Shown here: piece after piece, positions 21,072-30,637 of the stretch
Position numbering within the stretch: position 1 is the stretch's first letter
How the letters are laid out: each line of letters opens with the position of its first letter
Assembly: GCA_902623535.1 (NCBI GenBank)
Contig: CACNUA010000001.1
Location: 109,711 to 173,710, forward strand
DNA length: 64,000 nucleotides
Direction of reading: 5' to 3'
Source: an uncultured SAR86 cluster bacterium
GTDB lineage: Bacteria > Pseudomonadota > Gammaproteobacteria > Magnimaribacterales > D2472
The notes under the pieces: model-generated
The model's input: only the letters and a program-made list of their open reading frames with translations
What the model was told of the DNA's origin: nothing
Database searches by the model: none
Translations under genes and position numbers: made by a program

Positions 21072-22121
21072 ATGTTCACTGAAATTAATAATTGGTTAAA
21101 AAATATTTTTTCTAACGAAGAAACAATTACTTTTACTGTTTTACTAACAGTTTCTCTATTGTTGCTTATTTTTTTAGGTGAAATTTTAACTCCTTTTTTA
21201 ATAAGTTTAATTTTTGCCTACTTGCTAGTTGGGCTTCAAACTCGTCTAGAAAATTATGGGATGCCTCATTGGCCTGCATTGATTATCACATTTGGATTAT
21301 TTTTGTTAATCGGCGTTTTATTGATGGTTTGGTTGATACCTTTGCTTTACGCCCAAATTCAAAATTTGATTAATGAGATACCTGGATGGTTTCTAAGCCT
21401 GAGGGCTTTTGTTGCAACTATTCCTGAAAGATATCCAGATCTTGTGACTTCTGATCAGATTTCAACAGTCCTTCAGAACTTCTCAAGTCAATTGTCAGAG
21501 GCCTCACAAGACTTTTTAAGTTATTCAATTACTGGAATTCAAAATACTATTACTGTAGCAGTGAATATTGTGATGCTTCCAATACTTGTGTTCTTTTTGC
21601 TCTTTGATCGAAAGTCAGTAATTAATTCTGTATTAGCTGTTCTTCCCAAGAATCGTCCAATGCTATCAAATATCTGGGAAGAGATGGATGGTCAGTTAAG
21701 TAATTATGTTAGAGGTAAATCAATCGAAATAATGATTGTAGGTTTTGCGGCAGCGATAATTTTTAGCTTATTTGGATTGCAATATACTGCTTTGCTATCA
21801 GTATTAGTTGGTTTTTCAGTTTTAATACCGTTTTTAGGAGCCTTTATAGCTACTATTCCAGTTGCGATAATTGGTTTGTTGCAATTTGGACTAACTTTTG
21901 ATTTTTGGATGTTAATCGGTGCTTATATACTTCTTCAAATTCTAGATGGGAATGTACTTGTTCCAATACTTTTTTCAGATGCAGTTAAACTTCATCCCTT
22001 CTTCATTATTCTCGCAGTTTTTGTTTTTGGAGGAATTTTTGGTTTCTGGGGTGTCTTTTTTGCCATACCCATAGCCACTTTCATTAAAGCTGTCTGGAAT
22101 GCATGGCCTAGTTCTGGTTAA
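21072..22121 (+). CDS. AI-2E/PerM family transporter
   Basis: Multi-TM, GFSVLIPFLGAFIATIPV and ILLQILDGNVLVPILFSDAVKLHPFFIILAV. Confidence 0.88.
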   Translation: MFTEINNWLKNIFSNEETITFTVLLTVSLLLLIFLGEILTPFLISLIFAYLLVGLQTRLENYGMPHWPALIITFGLFLLIGVLLMVWLIPLLYAQIQNLINEIPGWFLSLRAFVATIPERYPDLVTSDQISTVLQNFSSQLSEASQDFLSYSITGIQNTITVAVNIVMLPILVFFLLFDRKSVINSVLAVLPKNRPMLSNIWEEMDGQLSNYVRGKSIEIMIVGFAAAIIFSLFGLQYTALLSVLVGFSVLIPFLGAFIATIPVAIIGLLQFGLTFDFWMLIGAYILLQILDGNVLVPILFSDAVKLHPFFIILAVFVFGGIFGFWGVFFAIPIATFIKAVWNAWPSSG

Positions 22122-22585
22122 AGGTTTTTGACCGATTCGAGGACTTCATCAACATGCCCTTTAACTTTAACTGATCTCCATTCTCTTACAACTTTCCCTT
22201 TTTCATTGATAAGAAAAGTGCTCCTATCAACTCCCATATATTCACGCCCATACATTGATTTCATTTTCATGACATCAAAGGCTTTGCAAACTTTTTCATC
22301 GGGATCTGACAATAACTCAAATGGAAAGGACTGTTTTGCTTTAAAATTTTCATGAGATTTGATCGAATCTCTAGATACTCCCAAAATTTCAGTATTTAGT
22401 TTTTTAAATTTCTTGTAGTTATCTCTAAAGTCCTGACCTTCTGTAGTGCATCCAGGTGTACTATCTTTTGGATAGAAATAAATTACTAAATTTTTATTTT
22501 CAAAATCAGCACTACTAATTTCTTTCTCGCTGGTTGCGCTAGCTTTAAATTTTGGCATCTTTTTACCAGTTAAATTCTTTGACAT
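22118..22585 (-). CDS. bcp: thioredoxin-dependent thiol peroxidase (BCP/PrxQ)
   Basis: YFYPKDSTPGCTTEGQDFRDN peroxidatic Cys motif. Confidence 0.9.
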   Translation of the reverse strand: MSKNLTGKKMPKFKASATSEKEISSADFENKNLVIYFYPKDSTPGCTTEGQDFRDNYKKFKKLNTEILGVSRDSIKSHENFKAKQSFPFELLSDPDEKVCKAFDVMKMKSMYGREYMGVDRSTFLINEKGKVVREWRSVKVKGHVDEVLESVKNL

Positions 22586-22635
22586 CTTTAAGTCCTTTAT
22601 AATATGTCTCTTATTTTTTACTGAAATGATTAATC

Positions 22636-23526
22636 ATGCAAGAATTAAAGGGTAGTTTTGTAGCACTCGTTACTCCTATGAAGAGTAATGGTGAGATTAA
22701 CTTTCCTGTATTAAAGGAATTGGTGGAGTGGCATATTGAAAGTGGTACACATGGCCTTGTGTCTGTTGGCACTACTGGCGAATCAGCAACGCTTAATTTT
22801 AATGATCATGTAAAAGTTTTAGAAAAAACAATTAGCTACATCAATAATAAAATAGTTGCGATTGCAGGAACCGGAGCTAACTCAACTGATGAAGCAATTG
22901 AGCTTAGCAAAGCTGCCAGCTCAATTGGGTATGAGTTTGCTCTGTCGGTAACGCCTTATTACAACAAACCAACTCAAATGGGGCTCGAAGCACATTATAA
23001 AAAAATTGCAGATAGCTCAGAAATTAAAAATATTTTATATAACGTGCCTTCTAGAACCGCATGTGATTTAAAGCCTGATACGGTAAGCAAACTTATTTAC
23101 CATGAAAATATTGTTGGAATAAAAGAAGCAGTTAATGACCCAAAGAGATATAAAGCTCTAATTGAAATGGCAAAGAAATCTTCAGAATCCTTTTATGTCT
23201 TATCAGGAGATGATCCAACTTTTTTTGATTTTATGAAAAGCGGTGGTGATGGAGTAATCTCAGTTGCAGCCAATGTTATTCCAGCCCAAGTTGCTAAGAT
23301 TGCAATAAGTTGTCTTAATGGTAACTTTGAAGATGCTAAAGAAATAAATCAAAGATATAAAAATCTATTTGAACTTTTATTTATTGAATCCAATCCAATA
23401 CCAGTAAAATGGATGTTAAAAAAAATGAGCAAGATTGAGGGTGGAATAAGACTTCCATTAACGCAATTACAAGAAAAAAATCATGCTTCTATTGAGGATG
23501 AGATGTTAAAATTCAAGCTCTTATGA
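22636..23526 (+). CDS. dapA: 4-hydroxy-tetrahydrodipicolinate synthase
   Basis: GSFVALVTPMK, GTTGESATL, YNVPSRTACDL, GIKEAVND. Confidence 0.96.
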   Translation: MQELKGSFVALVTPMKSNGEINFPVLKELVEWHIESGTHGLVSVGTTGESATLNFNDHVKVLEKTISYINNKIVAIAGTGANSTDEAIELSKAASSIGYEFALSVTPYYNKPTQMGLEAHYKKIADSSEIKNILYNVPSRTACDLKPDTVSKLIYHENIVGIKEAVNDPKRYKALIEMAKKSSESFYVLSGDDPTFFDFMKSGGDGVISVAANVIPAQVAKIAISCLNGNFEDAKEINQRYKNLFELLFIESNPIPVKWMLKKMSKIEGGIRLPLTQLQEKNHASIEDEMLKFKLL

Positions 23527-24485
23527 GAACCCATTTACTTTTGATATTAATTTTTGTTACTGGCTGTGCCTTTATTGGTGAAGATACCAGTAAAGATTTT
23601 TTTCAAGAAGAATTAAGTAAAGACATTGTTTCTAATGACGGATCATCAGTATCGCAAGATGATCATTACCCAATTCTAATAAATGGAAACTTTCAAAAAG
23701 AACCTATAGATATTCCAAAGCCAAGGCAAATATTTTCATCTGGTCAAACTAGAGAGGTGCAATTAAGAAGGCTTGGTGAACTTTTATGGGTTTATGTCGA
23801 AGCATTACCATCCACTTCGTGGCCAATTACAAAAGCCTTCTTTGAAACTTCAGGGTTCCCTCTTATAAATTCCAACCCAGAATCAGGAGAATTAAAGTTG
23901 CGTTATTCTGAAAATATTGATTTAAAAGTCGAGGTTGAGCATGGCATTAAAGAGGCTTCTACTGAAATCTTTGTTTCATTCTATACCGAAGGAGGCAAGC
24001 TTACCCAAGATGAATGGGTGGAAGCATCTCAAGATACTTTAGCTAAATTAGTGGAGTATATGGCTGAATCAGTTGACTCTTTTTCTGGAACATCTTTAGC
24101 TGCACAAGCCCTTAATGATAAAAAGAAAACTAGAATCTTTAATCTAGATGAAAAAACAATTATCGAGCTTGATTTAGGATTTGATAGAGCTTGGTCTGCA
24201 GTTAGCAGGGCTTTAGAGGATGGAAAAATTCAAGTTAATGATAGGGACCGTGAGGAAGGCTTCTTTCTGGTAAGCTTCAATGCTCAGGACGAAGATAGTG
24301 GCTGGTTCTCATTTTTAAACTTTCAAGTTGAAGCCAATACAGGTCTTGCACTAGGATCAGATGCTGATTTCAAAATTATCGTTTCAACTGAGGATTCCTC
24401 TACTAAAATAACTGCTGAGGTAATAAATTCTTCGGCCGGTGATCCTGAATCACTGTTATCAAAAATAAATGAATTGCTGAGTTAA
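23523..24485 (+). CDS. bamC: outer membrane assembly lipoprotein BamC-like
   Basis: Lipobox ILIFVTGCAF; located between dapA and purC as in gammaproteobacteria; two similar C-terminal domains. Confidence 0.82.
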   Translation: MRTHLLLILIFVTGCAFIGEDTSKDFFQEELSKDIVSNDGSSVSQDDHYPILINGNFQKEPIDIPKPRQIFSSGQTREVQLRRLGELLWVYVEALPSTSWPITKAFFETSGFPLINSNPESGELKLRYSENIDLKVEVEHGIKEASTEIFVSFYTEGGKLTQDEWVEASQDTLAKLVEYMAESVDSFSGTSLAAQALNDKKKTRIFNLDEKTIIELDLGFDRAWSAVSRALEDGKIQVNDRDREEGFFLVSFNAQDEDSGWFSFLNFQVEANTGLALGSDADFKIIVSTEDSSTKITAEVINSSAGDPESLLSKINELLS

Positions 24486-24488
24486 GAT

Positions 24489-25208
24489 ATGGAAAAAATT
24501 AATCAAATTACATCAGGGAAAGCAAAATCACTCTATACAACCAATGAAGAAAGTTTTTTGGTGATGGAATTTCGAGATGATACCTCAGCCTTTGATGGTA
24601 AGAAAACAGCTGCACTCGAAAATAAGGGTAAGGTTAATAACCAATTTAATGCATTCATAATGGAGTTTCTTGCAACTCAAAACATTGATACGCATTTTGT
24701 AAAACTACTCAGTAATACTGAGTCACTTGTTAAGAATTTGGAAATGTTTCCAATCGAATGTGTTGTAAGAAATAGAGCAACTGGTTCGTTATGTAAAAGA
24801 CTTGGAATAGAGGATGGCTTAATTCTTGAAACTCCTTTATTTGAATTTTTTTTAAAAGATGATGATCTTGGTGATCCTCTTATAAATGACAATCATATTA
24901 TTTCATTCGGTTGGGCAAATAGAGAAGATTTAAGTCTTATGCAATCAATTACCCTAAAAGTGAATGAGTTGCTGATTGATTTTTTTGCTAAAGCAAACCT
25001 TTTATTGATTGATTTCAAATTAGAATTTGGAAAACAAGATGAAAAAATTGTCCTTGGTGATGAGTTTACTCCTGATGGGTGTCGTCTTTGGGATAAAGAT
25101 ACGCTTACAAAAATGGATAAAGATAGGTTTAGACAAGACCTTGGTAATGTTATTGAGACTTACGGAGAAGTTGCTGATCGCCTTGGTATGCAAATAAAAC
25201 TTGACTAA
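24489..25208 (+). CDS. purC: SAICAR synthetase
   Basis: SGKAKSLYTT, ECVVRNRATGSLCKRLGI, LIDFKLEFG, LGDEFTPDGCRLWD. Confidence 0.96.
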   Translation: MEKINQITSGKAKSLYTTNEESFLVMEFRDDTSAFDGKKTAALENKGKVNNQFNAFIMEFLATQNIDTHFVKLLSNTESLVKNLEMFPIECVVRNRATGSLCKRLGIEDGLILETPLFEFFLKDDDLGDPLINDNHIISFGWANREDLSLMQSITLKVNELLIDFFAKANLLLIDFKLEFGKQDEKIVLGDEFTPDGCRLWDKDTLTKMDKDRFRQDLGNVIETYGEVADRLGMQIKLD

Positions 25209-25221
25209 TCTAGTCAAGTAT
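25197..25221. promoter_or_regulatory. IscR type-1 binding site upstream of iscR
   Basis: AAACTTGACTAATCTAGTCAAGTAT; perfect 9-bp inverted repeat ACTTGACTA-atc-TAGTCAAGT (25199-25219) matching the remembered consensus ATASYYGACTRWWWYAGTCRRSTAT at about 23/25 positions. Confidence 0.85.
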
Positions 25222-25228
25222 TCATAAT
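25201..25228 (+). promoter_or_regulatory. iscR promoter (-35 TTGACT, 16 bp spacer, -10 CATAAT)
   Basis: TTGACT 25201-25206 and CATAAT 25223-25228, six bases before the iscR GTG. Confidence 0.7.
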
Positions 25229-25234
25229 ACACTC

Positions 25235-25672
25235 GTGAAACTAACTACTAAAAGCAGGTACGCTATTAATGCCCTTGCTGAATTACTCGTATATGCAAGG
25301 AATACTCCTGTTCGTTTAAAGGATATTTCAGAAAAACAGAACATTGAGCTGAATTATCTTGAGCAAATTTTTAGAAAACTCAGGCTAGCAGGCATTGTTA
25401 AAAGTATTCGAGGTAGGAATGGTGGTTATGTTTACGCATCTGATCCATCTAAAATTTCTATCAAACAGGTTATGGATGCTGTTGAAGAGGATTTAGATGC
25501 AACAAATTGTGCTGGGGCTTCATCATGTTTTGAGGGTAGGCAATGTTCTTCTCATAAGCTTTGGGATGACCTCAATCACGTGGTAGATAATTATTTAAGT
25601 AAAATTTTTATTAATGATCTTGCTGAAACTCAAGATCGTACCCATATATTCCTTAAGGAAATAAATTCATGA
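25235..25672 (+). CDS. iscR: Fe-S cluster assembly transcriptional regulator IscR (GTG start)
   Basis: [14 protein letters not shown], Rrf2 HTH, three Cys in [13 protein letters not shown]. Confidence 0.94.
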   Translation: MKLTTKSRYAINALAELLVYARNTPVRLKDISEKQNIELNYLEQIFRKLRLAGIVKSIRGRNGGYVYASDPSKISIKQVMDAVEEDLDATNCAGASSCFEGRQCSSHKLWDDLNHVVDNYLSKIFINDLAETQDRTHIFLKEINS

Positions 25673-26889
25673 GTAATAACATTCAACAACCTATTTATCT
25701 TGATTATGCCTCTACCACACCAGTGGATCCTAGAGTTGCAGAAAAGATTTCATCTCATCTTAAAATGGATGGTGTTTTTGGAAATCCTGCTTCTCGTTCT
25801 CACAAATACGGATGGAAAGCAGAAGAGGCAGTTGAAGAGGCTAGATCACATGTTGCAAATTTAGTTAATTGTGACCCACGTGAGATTGTTTGGACATCAG
25901 GTGCAACTGAGGCTGATAATCTTGCAATTAAGGGAGTAGCTAATTTTTATAATGGTAAGGGCAAACACATTATTACATCTAAAATAGAGCACAAAGCTGT
26001 TCTTGATCCTTGTCGACAGTTAGAGAGAGATGGGTTTGAGGTTACATACTTGGATCCAGATGCAGGTGGATGCATCACGCTTGATTCAATCAAAGCTGCG
26101 GTGAGAGAAGACACAATACTAATATCGATTATGCATTTAAATAATGAGCTTGGAACATTAAATGATATTGAGGCTATTGGAAGTTTTGCTCGTTCGAGAA
26201 AAATCTTTTTTCATGTAGATGCAGCGCAAAGTACTGGAAAGGTTGAAATAGATTTATCTAAACTTTCTATAGATCTAATGTCATTTAGCGCCCATAAAAC
26301 TTATGGTCCAAAGGGTATCGGTGCTCTTTACGTAAGTAGAAAACCAAGAGTAAGAATAGAAGCTCAGATTCATGGTGGTGGTCATGAAAGGGGAATGCGA
26401 TCTGGAACTCTACCCACACACCAAATTGTAGGTATGGGAGAGGCTTTCAGGCTGGCAAAAGAAGAAATGCAGGCTGATCGTGAACATGTTGCTAATTTAC
26501 ATCAAAGATTTTTAGATGGTGTTAATGGCATTGAAGAAATATATGTAAATGGTGATTTAGATCGAAAAGTACCTAACATATTAAATATTAGTTTTGCTTA
26601 TGTTGAAGGAGAATCATTGATAATGGCTTTAAAAGATGTAGCCGTGTCATCTGGTTCTGCATGTACCTCTGCAAGTCTAGAACCTTCATATGTTTTAAGA
26701 GCACTTGGTAGAAAAGATGAGTTAGCTCATAGTTCAATCAGATTTTCATTTGGAAGGTTTACCTCTAACAAGGACGTAGATTATACACTTTCGATTCTCT
26801 TTCATGCAGTTGAAAGGCTAAGAGAGCTATCACCATTATGGGATATGCACTTAGACGGAGTCGATCTTGATAAAGTTGAATGGAATTAA
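25669..26889 (+). CDS. iscS: cysteine desulfurase IscS
   Basis: [54 protein letters not shown]. Confidence 0.97.
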   Translation: MSNNIQQPIYLDYASTTPVDPRVAEKISSHLKMDGVFGNPASRSHKYGWKAEEAVEEARSHVANLVNCDPREIVWTSGATEADNLAIKGVANFYNGKGKHIITSKIEHKAVLDPCRQLERDGFEVTYLDPDAGGCITLDSIKAAVREDTILISIMHLNNELGTLNDIEAIGSFARSRKIFFHVDAAQSTGKVEIDLSKLSIDLMSFSAHKTYGPKGIGALYVSRKPRVRIEAQIHGGGHERGMRSGTLPTHQIVGMGEAFRLAKEEMQADREHVANLHQRFLDGVNGIEEIYVNGDLDRKVPNILNISFAYVEGESLIMALKDVAVSSGSACTSASLEPSYVLRALGRKDELAHSSIRFSFGRFTSNKDVDYTLSILFHAVERLRELSPLWDMHLDGVDLDKVEWN

Positions 26890-26903
26890 TTTAGGAGCAC
26901 GAA

Positions 26904-27308
26904 ATGGCATACAGTAAAAAGGTTATTGAAAAATTTGAAAACACACTTAATGAACCCAAAAAATTTAATGTGGGCAGATTCAATCCATCTGATTTGGATG
27001 TAGGTACTGGAATGGTTGGGGCACCTGCATGTGGAGATGTTATGAAGCTCCAGATTAAATGTGAACCCAAAGGGAATTCTCACGTTATAAAAGATGTGAA
27101 ATTCAAAACTTATGGTTGCGGCTCAGCTATCGCTTCATCGAGTGAGTTGGTTGAAATGCTTGTTGGGAAAACACTTGAAGAGGCCAAAGAGATAAAAAAC
27201 AAAGATATTGCTAATGCACTTGAGCTTCCTCCTATTAAGATTCATTGTTCTGTCTTAGCTGAGGATTCAATCAAGCAAGCCATTGATGATTATGAAACAA
27301 AACAGTGA
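26904..27308 (+). CDS. iscU: Fe-S scaffold IscU
   Basis: VGAPACGDVMKLQIK, YGCGSAIASSS, IHCSVLAEDSI. Confidence 0.97.
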   Translation: MAYSKKVIEKFENTLNEPKKFNVGRFNPSDLDVGTGMVGAPACGDVMKLQIKCEPKGNSHVIKDVKFKTYGCGSAIASSSELVEMLVGKTLEEAKEIKNKDIANALELPPIKIHCSVLAEDSIKQAIDDYETKQ

Positions 27309-27705
27309 AAGCCTAAATAAGGTTAATCCTAGTTCTCTGCAGTTTTCTGAAAGTGCAATTAGCCATTTCAAATCTCAATTGATTAGTCAATCCGAAATTT
27401 CATATATAAGAATTGGAGTCAGGAAAGCTGGCTGTTCAGGTTATGAATATTTTTTTGAATATGCAGAAGTCCAAGACGAAGATGACACTCTCATAAAACA
27501 TGACGATTGCACATTTTTAATTGATCCTAAAAGTTTTGAATTTTTAAAAGGAAGTAAAGTTGATTACGAAGAAGATGGTTTTAATAAAGGCATTAAATTT
27601 CATAATCCAAATGCAACTGCAGTATGTGGCTGTGGTGAAAGTTTTAGTATGGAAACAAAGCAAAATTCAGATTCTGAAGTTACTTCACAAGTAAAAAAAA
27701 AATAA
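27292..27705 (+). CDS. iscA: A-type Fe-S carrier IscA with C-terminal extension
   Basis: VRKAGCSGYEYFFEYAE and CGCGESF; about 19 extra residues (SMETKQNSDSEVTSQVKKK) beyond the usual end; start chosen at ATG 27292. Confidence 0.93.
   Translation: MKQNSESLNKVNPSSLQFSESAISHFKSQLISQSEISYIRIGVRKAGCSGYEYFFEYAEVQDEDDTLIKHDDCTFLIDPKSFEFLKGSKVDYEEDGFNKGIKFHNPNATAVCGCGESFSMETKQNSDSEVTSQVKKK
27693..27702 (+). other. A10 homopolymer run (candidate slippage site) at the iscA-fdx junction
   Basis: GT-A10-TAAAAATTTTACC; iscA TAA lies at 27703-27705; a -1 slip or one added A continues into fdx. Confidence 0.85.
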
Positions 27706-28031
27706 AAATTTTACCTCACGACGAGTTTTGTCCTGATGGCGCCATCATTGAAGCCCTACCCGACGAAAGTATTTTGGAGGCTTGTTTAAGAAATAATATA
27801 AAAATAGAGCATGCATGCGAAATGTCATGCGCATGTACTACATGCCATATAGTTGTAGAAGAGGGATTTAATAATCTTGAAGATGCCTCTGATGACGAAG
27901 AGGACCTCCTTGATAAAGCATGGGGACTAGAGCCTAATTCAAGATTAGGTTGTCAGGTTTATCCTAAAGACGAATTAACTGTAATAAAAATCCCAAAATA
28001 TACTATCAACCAAGTTTCAGAGGACCATTGA
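27702..28031 (+). CDS. fdx: ISC [2Fe-2S] ferredoxin; 5' end in frame without canonical start codon
   Basis: Frame reads (KKK)IKILPHDEFCPDGAIIEALPDESILEACLRNNIKIEHACEMSCACTTCHIVVEEG; ORF track begins only at the internal TTG 27774, cutting off the conserved N-terminal strand. Confidence 0.9.
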   Translation: MKILPHDEFCPDGAIIEALPDESILEACLRNNIKIEHACEMSCACTTCHIVVEEGFNNLEDASDDEEDLLDKAWGLEPNSRLGCQVYPKDELTVIKIPKYTINQVSEDH

Positions 28032-28234
28032 AGATGCAATATGAATGGTCAAACATTAATGACATTGCAATCGAGCTGTCTGAAAAATTTCCTGATATTG
28101 ATCCTCAATGGATTAGTTTTCCTGACTTACACAAAAAAATTATTGAGTTAGATAGTTTTATTGGAGATCCAAATAAGTCTAACGAAAAAATTTTAGAAGC
28201 AATTCAGCAAAGCTGGATAGATGAATTTATCTAA
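28028..28234 (+). CDS. iscX: IscX family protein
   Basis: YEWSNINDIAIELSEKFPDIDPQWISFPDLHKKI; after fdx. Confidence 0.93.
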   Translation: MKMQYEWSNINDIAIELSEKFPDIDPQWISFPDLHKKIIELDSFIGDPNKSNEKILEAIQQSWIDEFI

Positions 28235-28272
28235 GTCACATATAATACGTTTTCTTTGAGGGAGATACTCTT

Positions 28273-28695
28273 ATGGCTATTGAGCGGACACTATCAATCA
28301 TTAAACCTGATGCAACTTCTAGAAATATTATCGGGAAAATAATAAGTAGATTTGAAGACAATAATTTAAAAATTGTTGCTGCTAAACTAATTCAGTTAGA
28401 TCAAGCAAAAGCAGGTGGCTTTTATGCGGAGCATGATGGAAAACCATTTTTTCAGAACCTAATTGAATATATGACATCAGCCCCTGTTCTTGTTCAAGTT
28501 TTAGAGGGTGAATCAGCCATAGCAAAAAATAGAGAGTTGATGGGAGCAACTAATCCTCAAGATGCTGCCCCAGGAACAATTAGAGCAGATTTTGCAGAAT
28601 CCATAGATGCTAATGCTGTTCATGGATCAGACTCTGAATCTAGTGCATTACGGGAGATAAATTATTTCTTTGAGCCAGAAGAAATTGTTAGTTGA
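28273..28695 (+). CDS. ndk: nucleoside diphosphate kinase
   Basis: [51 protein letters not shown]. Confidence 0.97.
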   Translation: MAIERTLSIIKPDATSRNIIGKIISRFEDNNLKIVAAKLIQLDQAKAGGFYAEHDGKPFFQNLIEYMTSAPVLVQVLEGESAIAKNRELMGATNPQDAAPGTIRADFAESIDANAVHGSDSESSALREINYFFEPEEIVS

Positions 28696-29786
28696 ATACC
28701 TCTAAAAAAATTAATCTACTTGGACTAACTCAAAATGAGTTGGAGGAATTTTTTATTAGGCTTGGAGAGCCTAAATTTCGTGCTGTTCAAACTCTTAAGT
28801 GGATTCACAAACATGGATGTTTAGAATTTGATCGAATGAGTGATCTGAGTGAGGAGCTTAGAAAAAAACTTCACAATATTGCTTCTTTAAGTCCACCTTT
28901 AATCCATCGTCAAATGAAATCAAAAGATGGAACAATAAAATATTTAATTCAAATTGAATCTGGCTCAATTGTTGAAATGGTTCGCATCCCGTCTGATAAT
29001 CGGCAGACCTTATGCATTTCCTCTCAGGCTGGTTGTGCATTACAGTGCTCTTTTTGTGCAACTGGCGCACAGGGTTTTGAGGTTAATTTAAGTACTAGTG
29101 AAATTATCGGTCAGCTATGGTTAGCCAGTTTTAAAGATGACAAATTACCACCAATTACAAATATAGTTTTTATGGGAATGGGCGAGCCTTTGTTAAATGT
29201 CAAACCAGTTTTAAATAGCGTTGATTTGATGCTCAATGCCAATGCCTATGGCATTTCAAAACGCAAAATAACCTTAAGTACCTCTGGTATAGCTCCTGAA
29301 ATAGAGTCATTACCTGATAAAACTGATGTTTCACTCGCACTATCTTTGCATGCACCTAATAATAAACTTCGTGATGAACTAGTACCCATCAACAAAAAAT
29401 ACCCGCTTGAAATACTAATGAAGTCATGCAAAACATACCTTTCATATTTTGGAAAAAGGAAATCAATCACAATTGAGTACATTATGATCAATAATCTTAA
29501 TGATAGTTATGATCATGCTGTGCAACTGACTAAATTACTAAAACACTTAAAGTGCAAGATTAACTTAATTCCTTTTAATTCCTTTGAAGGAAATTCATAC
29601 CAACAATCAAGTGCGGAAAATATTAATGTATTTAAGGATTATTTAATTAAGAATGGATTTGTCACAACTGTTAGAATAACTAGAGGAGATGAAGTAGATG
29701 GGGCATGTGGACAATTATCTGGTCAACTACTAAATGCTATAAAATCTAAGAAAAGCTCTAATATTGAATTAAAAAATATTACTTAA
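28692..29786 (+). CDS. rlmN: 23S rRNA (A2503-C2)/tRNA methyltransferase RlmN (TTG start)
   Basis: Radical [39 protein letters not shown]. Confidence 0.95.
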   Translation: MNTSKKINLLGLTQNELEEFFIRLGEPKFRAVQTLKWIHKHGCLEFDRMSDLSEELRKKLHNIASLSPPLIHRQMKSKDGTIKYLIQIESGSIVEMVRIPSDNRQTLCISSQAGCALQCSFCATGAQGFEVNLSTSEIIGQLWLASFKDDKLPPITNIVFMGMGEPLLNVKPVLNSVDLMLNANAYGISKRKITLSTSGIAPEIESLPDKTDVSLALSLHAPNNKLRDELVPINKKYPLEILMKSCKTYLSYFGKRKSITIEYIMINNLNDSYDHAVQLTKLLKHLKCKINLIPFNSFEGNSYQQSSAENINVFKDYLIKNGFVTTVRITRGDEVDGACGQLSGQLLNAIKSKKSSNIELKNIT

Positions 29787-29788
29787 TT

Positions 29789-30637
29789 ATGAAAACAGCT
29801 TTAAGTGCAAAAATAGGTAAAAAAATCAAAGAGAAAAGGCTTGAACTTAAGCTAACAATTCATGAAGTATCAAATGAAATTAATTTAACTGAGAAATTTC
29901 TTAAGGCCATTGAGAATGGTGACTATAGTATTTTTCCGGCAAAAGCTTTTGCCAGAGGTTATTTTGTAAAGTATGCAACTCATCTAGGTTTAGATCTTGA
30001 ATTCCCAGACCTTGCAAATGAGGTTTTTGAAGAAGATAAGCTGGTTCAGCCAAATCAATCTACAAAACATGTTAAGGCTAAAAGCATAAACGATGTTATT
30101 GCATCATATAAAAAACCCTTATTTATTGCAGGAATAATTTTATTGTTATTTTTAATTATTTCAGTTTTAGCAAGTGGCTCATCTGATGAAAGCCAAATCA
30201 AGTCATTTACTGATGAAGAAACAAACGAAATTAATTCTGTATCTTCATTTTCTCAAATAGATGAAACACATATGAATATTGAGGTTCCTGAAAGTTTTGA
30301 TATGGAATCAAATAATAGTGAGATTTCTGTTGTTTCAACAGACAAAATAACTAATGAAATCAATCAACCTAAAAATATATCTAAAAACCTTTTGAATTTA
30401 AATTTTAATGAAGAAAGTTGGGTAGAAATTTATTCTGCTGATCCAAGTGATTATTTTCAAGTGGTTTATAAGTTATTTAATGAAAATGAAACTTATCAAC
30501 TTCAGGTTGATTCTCCACTTGTAGTAGTGATTGGCAATGCATCAGGAGTTGTTGGCACATTCAATGATTTACCACTTGATTTTAGTGCTAATGCGAACAG
30601 ACTTGATGTCAGCGTAATTAGGCTCTCAAATGGATAA
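29789..30637 (+). CDS. rodZ: RodZ-like cytoskeletal protein
   Basis: N-terminal HTH_25, single TM at about residue 115, C-terminal DUF4115-like domain; between rlmN and ispG. Confidence 0.88.
   Translation: MKTALSAKIGKKIKEKRLELKLTIHEVSNEINLTEKFLKAIENGDYSIFPAKAFARGYFVKYATHLGLDLEFPDLANEVFEEDKLVQPNQSTKHVKAKSINDVIASYKKPLFIAGIILLLFLIISVLASGSSDESQIKSFTDEETNEINSVSSFSQIDETHMNIEVPESFDMESNNSEISVVSTDKITNEINQPKNISKNLLNLNFNEESWVEIYSADPSDYFQVVYKLFNENETYQLQVDSPLVVVIGNASGVVGTFNDLPLDFSANANRLDVSVIRLSNG

Noticed and set aside
25199-25219. Inverted repeat at the purC stop as a purC terminator
   Set aside because: No following T-tract, only a 3-nt spacer between arms, and an almost exact fit to the IscR type-1 operator at a promoter position.
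27774-28031. Ferredoxin ORF starting at TTG 27774
   Set aside because: It would remove the conserved N-terminal beta strands (KILPHDEFCPDGAIIEAL), which are readable upstream in the same frame.
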